Shown here: one piece after another, positions 61,199 through 64,000 of the stretch
How positions within the stretch are numbered: the first letter of the stretch is position 1
Layout of the letters: the number at the start of each line of letters is the position of its first letter
Assembly (NCBI GenBank): GCA_902464375.1
Contig: CABQIM010000001.1
Span: 1-64,000 of the forward strand
Length of the DNA stretch: 64,000 bases
DNA from: an uncultured bacterium
Lineage (GTDB): Bacteria > Cyanobacteriota > Vampirovibrionia > Gastranaerophilales > Gastranaerophilaceae
Direction: 5' to 3'
Notes under the pieces: generated by a model
Told to the model about the DNA's origin: nothing
The model's database searches: none
The model's input: the letters and a program-made list of their open reading frames with translations, nothing else
Made by a program: the position numbers and the translations under genes

Positions 61199-61930
61199 TT
61201 ATAGATAGAAAATTAGGTTAATAATAAAATCCGCGAGAAGCATATAAACCGTTGACAATACGGCAGCCTTAGTTGTAGATTCTCCAACATCCTTTGCGCC
61301 TCCATGCGTTTCATAGCCCTGTGTTGCACAAACTAAAGCGATTAGAATTCCAAAAATAAATGCTTTTAATAAGCTTATATAAATATCCTTCGTACTCAAC
61401 CAAAGCCAAACGGAAGTTATATATCTTGCAGGATGAAGATGGATGGTTGCATTTGAAACAATCAAACCGCCGGTAATACCGACCAATTCTGCAATTATTA
61501 CAACCATTGGTACAGTAATCGCTGCAGCCAAAATTCTTGGTGCGAAATAATAACCGACAGGATCAACTTTCAAAGTTTTTATAGCATCGACTTGAGAAGT
61601 TACCTGCATATTAGCGATTTCAGCAGATATAGCAGTACCAGCTCTAGCTCCAATTGCCAACGCTACAAACCCCGGTGCAATTTCTCTTATCATAACTACC
61701 GCAATTGAACCCCCAACATAAGCTTCTGCTCCGGACATCAAAAACTGCTTAGAAACTTGAATTGCAATGACTGCAGCAGATACAAAAGTTATTACAAGAG
61801 ATATCATTAAAGAATCATAGCTAATTGCAGCCGCTTGAGAAAATATATGGCACAGTCTGGAACGACCTGATACAAGGTACAGGATACTTCTATACAAGTT
61901 TTCCATACATTTTCCGAAAAAATTTATCAT
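61199..61930 (-). CDS. mlaE: MlaE-type ABC permease (phospholipid transport)
   Basis: 243-residue MlaE/YrbE permease of the system that moves phospholipids between the outer and inner membranes. Seen are the family segments FVALAIGARAGTAISAEIANM, QVDAIKTLKVDPVGYYFAPRILAAAITVP and GILIALVCATQGYETHGGAKDVGESTTKAAV. GAGG lies upstream of the ATG. The usual partners MlaF and MlaD are absent from the neighbourhood. Supports a diderm envelope. Confidence 0.93.
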   Translation of the reverse strand: MINFFGKCMENLYRSILYLVSGRSRLCHIFSQAAAISYDSLMISLVITFVSAAVIAIQVSKQFLMSGAEAYVGGSIAVVMIREIAPGFVALAIGARAGTAISAEIANMQVTSQVDAIKTLKVDPVGYYFAPRILAAAITVPMVVIIAELVGITGGLIVSNATIHLHPARYITSVWLWLSTKDIYISLLKAFIFGILIALVCATQGYETHGGAKDVGESTTKAAVLSTVYMLLADFIINLIFYL

Positions 61931-62048
61931 GACATTCCTCTAATAATTACTAGTTCCAACCTTCCCTAAAAAGGGAAGGAGTTCGCTTACCCCTCACATT
62001 ACTATCTGCTTATTCAATTATACTACACAAATTTTCATTCTGTTTATC

Positions 62049-62063
62049 TTTACATTTTGTAAA
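62049..62063. promoter_or_regulatory. Palindrome TTTACATTTTGTAAA upstream of the EF-hand gene
   Basis: Six-base arms TTTACA/TGTAAA with spacer TTT, 62 bp before the start codon. Similar TACATTT(T/C)GTA sites occur at 39-51, 26323-26333 and 28298-28312. A regulator-binding role is inference. Confidence 0.35.
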
Positions 62064-62124
62064 AAACAAGCAATTTTTTCTTTGTTAATGTTTTTATATA
62101 AGTATAGTGTGGAGGCGCAGTAGT

Positions 62125-62799
62125 ATGTTTGAAGTTAACAATGGCGTAGCAAAAATTAATGGTGCAAAAGGTAAATATGATAACAAAGTTTCAGACCCTT
62201 CCGTCAAGTATGGAAGAAACGCTGTAGAGAATTATTATACTTATTTAGAGCAGCCACTTGTTGCTGATAAAATGACAACAGCACCGATTTTAGATTTTGG
62301 CTTAAACCCTGATGCGACTGACAAGAATGTAGATAAACTTGATAAGTTTTTGAAAGAGAATGATGAATATTTGAGTGCTCTTCCACCATTGAAGTATGAA
62401 TATCGCTATATGCCACAATTGCAAAAAGGGCAAGTTGATACAAAGGCAGTTTTGGGGGCTGCTTACGAAGAAATGGGCAAAACGAAAGAATTATCAGTAA
62501 ATGAACTGGACTATCGTTTTGCGCCTGATAATAATTTTACGTCTAAAGCTTTAGACTTAAATAACGATGGAAAAGTGGATATTGCGGAATACGGTTCCAG
62601 TATTTTAGCCGCTGATATGTTAAGCAAGTCCGACACTCCGGACACTAAAAATATCGATGGTACAATTGATAAACGTGGTTTTGATGCAGTTTTAGCCTAC
62701 ACACAAAAGAGCAAAGCAGAAGCAGCCGCAAAATTATATTCAAATATCTATAATACATACAATTTAGGCGAAGCTAAAAAAGATTTTAAAGCTGAGTAG
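62125..62799 (+). CDS. EF-hand protein, unknown
   Basis: 224 residues. The start is the ATG nine bases after GGAGG; a longer ORF overlaps that site. Residues 144-155 fit a calcium-binding loop (DLNNDGKVDIAE), and NIDGTIDKRGFDAV ~25 residues on looks like a degenerate second EF-hand. The rest is polar with no signal peptide or membrane span. The two paralogous genes that follow are close but not overlapping. Function unknown; calcium binding is inferred from the loop. Confidence 0.75.
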   Translation: MFEVNNGVAKINGAKGKYDNKVSDPSVKYGRNAVENYYTYLEQPLVADKMTTAPILDFGLNPDATDKNVDKLDKFLKENDEYLSALPPLKYEYRYMPQLQKGQVDTKAVLGAAYEEMGKTKELSVNELDYRFAPDNNFTSKALDLNNDGKVDIAEYGSSILAADMLSKSDTPDTKNIDGTIDKRGFDAVLAYTQKSKAEAAAKLYSNIYNTYNLGEAKKDFKAE

Positions 62800-62854
62800 C
62801 AAAAATTATTTTTAGAGGTTTTTAAGATTACATAGAGAGTATAAGGAGATAAAT

Positions 62855-63415
62855 ATGAACGTACAAAGAGTATTAGGAACCGGTATTGTTGGCAGTGCAG
62901 TTGCATTATCAACTTTAGCATTGAGCGGATGCGATAAAAAGTCTTCTTCTAAAGAAAACAATATCGCAGCAAAAGAACTTGTAAGCACTGATAGTATCGA
63001 TTTAACAAAGCCAAATTTACCTGTTATCGGAAAAGAATATATCCAATACAGAGGACTTGATGGCAAAGCCCACAAAGTAGTAAATACAGACAACACAGCA
63101 GCTTTATACAACGCAATTGCAAAAATGTCTACAAAAGAAGAGCCGGATATTTTAGACCCTGAAGCTTTTTATGTAGAAGTACAAAAAGAGATTCAAAAAG
63201 CTCCTGACAATTGGAACTATTATGGAGATATCTCAGAATCTATGGATAAACATAGACTTTCTTCATACTTTGATAAGCTTTATAACAGATTTGCAGCTTT
63301 CGAAAGTGAAGAAGGTTCTAATATTACAGTTAGAGAATACACAATGATGATGGACGCTTTTTCTAAGACTTCTAATAAAAATTCTAAAGCTCCGGATAGC
63401 GAACATATTCAATAA
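62855..63415 (+). CDS. Lipoprotein-like protein, paralogue of the next gene
   Basis: 186 residues. N-terminal export signal with lipobox LSGC (MNVQRVLGTGIVGS...ALSGC), then KKSSSKENN and a soluble domain with DSIDLTKPNLPVIG, YNAIAKMSTKEEPDI and ITVREYTMMMDAFSKTS. AAGGAG precedes the ATG. It shares a full-length pattern with the gene at 63425, so the two arose by duplication. Not otherwise recognised. Confidence 0.75.
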   Translation: MNVQRVLGTGIVGSAVALSTLALSGCDKKSSSKENNIAAKELVSTDSIDLTKPNLPVIGKEYIQYRGLDGKAHKVVNTDNTAALYNAIAKMSTKEEPDILDPEAFYVEVQKEIQKAPDNWNYYGDISESMDKHRLSSYFDKLYNRFAAFESEEGSNITVREYTMMMDAFSKTSNKNSKAPDSEHIQ

Positions 63416-63424
63416 GGGACTGTA

Positions 63425-63955
63425 ATGAATATTTCTAAAATAATTGGACCAAAGACAGCACTTAGTGCTGTTATAGTATCGACGTTAGCGATAAACAGTT
63501 GTAATAAATCTATATCTAAAGAAAATAATACACAAACGAATGTTGTTGACAAATTTGATAGTATAGATACAACAAAACCAAATTTGCCGCTAATAGATGG
63601 CAATAAAATATCTTATAAAAGGCTCAATGGAGAAAATGTTACATTAAAAATTGAATCTTATCCTTCGCTAAAAAACATAGCAGCAGCTTCTCTTTATAAG
63701 ACCATATCAAAAATGTCTACGCAGCAGCAACCTAATATAGAAGATGTAGAAGAATTTTATGTAGAATTTGAGAAAAACAATGATAAATCTAACGGTATAA
63801 ATGAAGCCAGATTACCACAAATACAAGCTTCTATGATGTTTGATAATTTATTTAGATTATTTACTGCTCCGGATAGTGATAGGGGAAAAACTATAACAGT
63901 AAAAGAATATACTCAAATGATGGATGCTTGGAGTTCTTTTAGCACAAAAGAATAA
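63425..63955 (+). CDS. Lipoprotein-like protein, paralogue of the previous gene
   Basis: 176 residues. The N-terminus has the same hydrophobic layout, ending INSC (a weaker lipobox) followed by NKSISKENN. Matching segments: DSIDTTKPNLPLID, YKTISKMSTQQQPNI, ITVKEYTQMMDAWSSFS. It lies 9 bp after its paralogue, with a GGGA-type ribosome site, and is probably co-transcribed. The window ends ~45 bp after its stop. Confidence 0.72.
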   Translation: MNISKIIGPKTALSAVIVSTLAINSCNKSISKENNTQTNVVDKFDSIDTTKPNLPLIDGNKISYKRLNGENVTLKIESYPSLKNIAAASLYKTISKMSTQQQPNIEDVEEFYVEFEKNNDKSNGINEARLPQIQASMMFDNLFRLFTAPDSDRGKTITVKEYTQMMDAWSSFSTKE

Positions 63956-64000
63956 ACTGCATTTGATTTACTTAAAATTATTTTTATAACAGGTAGTTTA

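Overview
The window is AT-rich chromosomal DNA from a diderm bacterium that uses the standard genetic code. It encodes lipid A enzymes (LpxI, LpxB, an MsbA-like exporter), an MlaE-type permease, a TolC-family outer-membrane protein and a SigF-like sigma factor beside a prepilin peptidase. Many large proteins match no family I know, and several carry a Phe-(Arg/Lys/Gly)-(Gly/Ala) motif near the N-terminus. Together these suggest a gut Melainabacterium (Gastranaerophilales / Vampirovibrionia, the non-photosynthetic relatives of Cyanobacteria). This assignment is inference from gene content and style, not from a marker gene.

Layout. 0.1-4 kb: peptide ABC importer (binding protein and two permeases; no ATPase in the window). 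4-6.5 kb: a 739-residue helical repeat protein on the minus strand. 7-12.6 kb: a three-gene operon of two unknown membrane proteins and a GH13-family enzyme. 12.6-16.6 kb: acetyltransferase, a small Ser-rich protein, an O-methyltransferase and a Ski2-like helicase. 16.6-17.5 kb: repeats, including a 141-bp tandem array. 17.5-22.5 kb: a citrate/homocitrate-synthase-like enzyme, an alanine symporter, lpxI-lpxB. 22.8-30.3 kb: an XRE regulator, a secreted protein, an MsbA-like exporter, a DUF488 protein, tRNA-Gln, ilvE, small ORFs and a second ABC exporter. 30.4-37.5 kb: BI-1 protein, RmuC, an OmpR-type regulator, a 28-residue Met/Cys-rich peptide, a membrane protein, TolC-like and MFS transporters, a SemiSWEET-like protein. 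37.6-43.3 kb: a Clp/FtsH chimeric protease, then ssb-kinase-pdxA. 43.3-43.9 kb: a second tandem array. 43.9-49.2 kb: queE, a DnaJ-like protein, a thioredoxin-like protein, rfbA, an RqcH-like protein, speD. 49.3-58.4 kb: an M16 peptidase, valS, a secreted protein, MFS, coaE-rluB-ybgC. 58.6-64 kb: gloA, pilD-sigF, mlaE, an EF-hand protein and two paralogous lipoprotein-like genes.

Most promising for novelty: (i) a soluble 984-residue protein that joins a Clp N-domain, a Clp D1-like region without a P-loop, a degenerate FtsH AAA domain and an intact M41 zinc protease domain; (ii) the F-[RKG]-[GA] motif shared by that protease, an M16 peptidase, a GH13 enzyme and two unknown membrane proteins; (iii) a recurring start arrangement in which a TATAAT-like box lies about six bases before the ATG with no Shine-Dalgarno, implying many leaderless mRNAs; (iv) the 739-residue helical protein with an internal lipobox-like segment and a C-terminal CxCxC/His motif; (v) two tandem repeat arrays 26 kb apart that are inverted relatives of each other.
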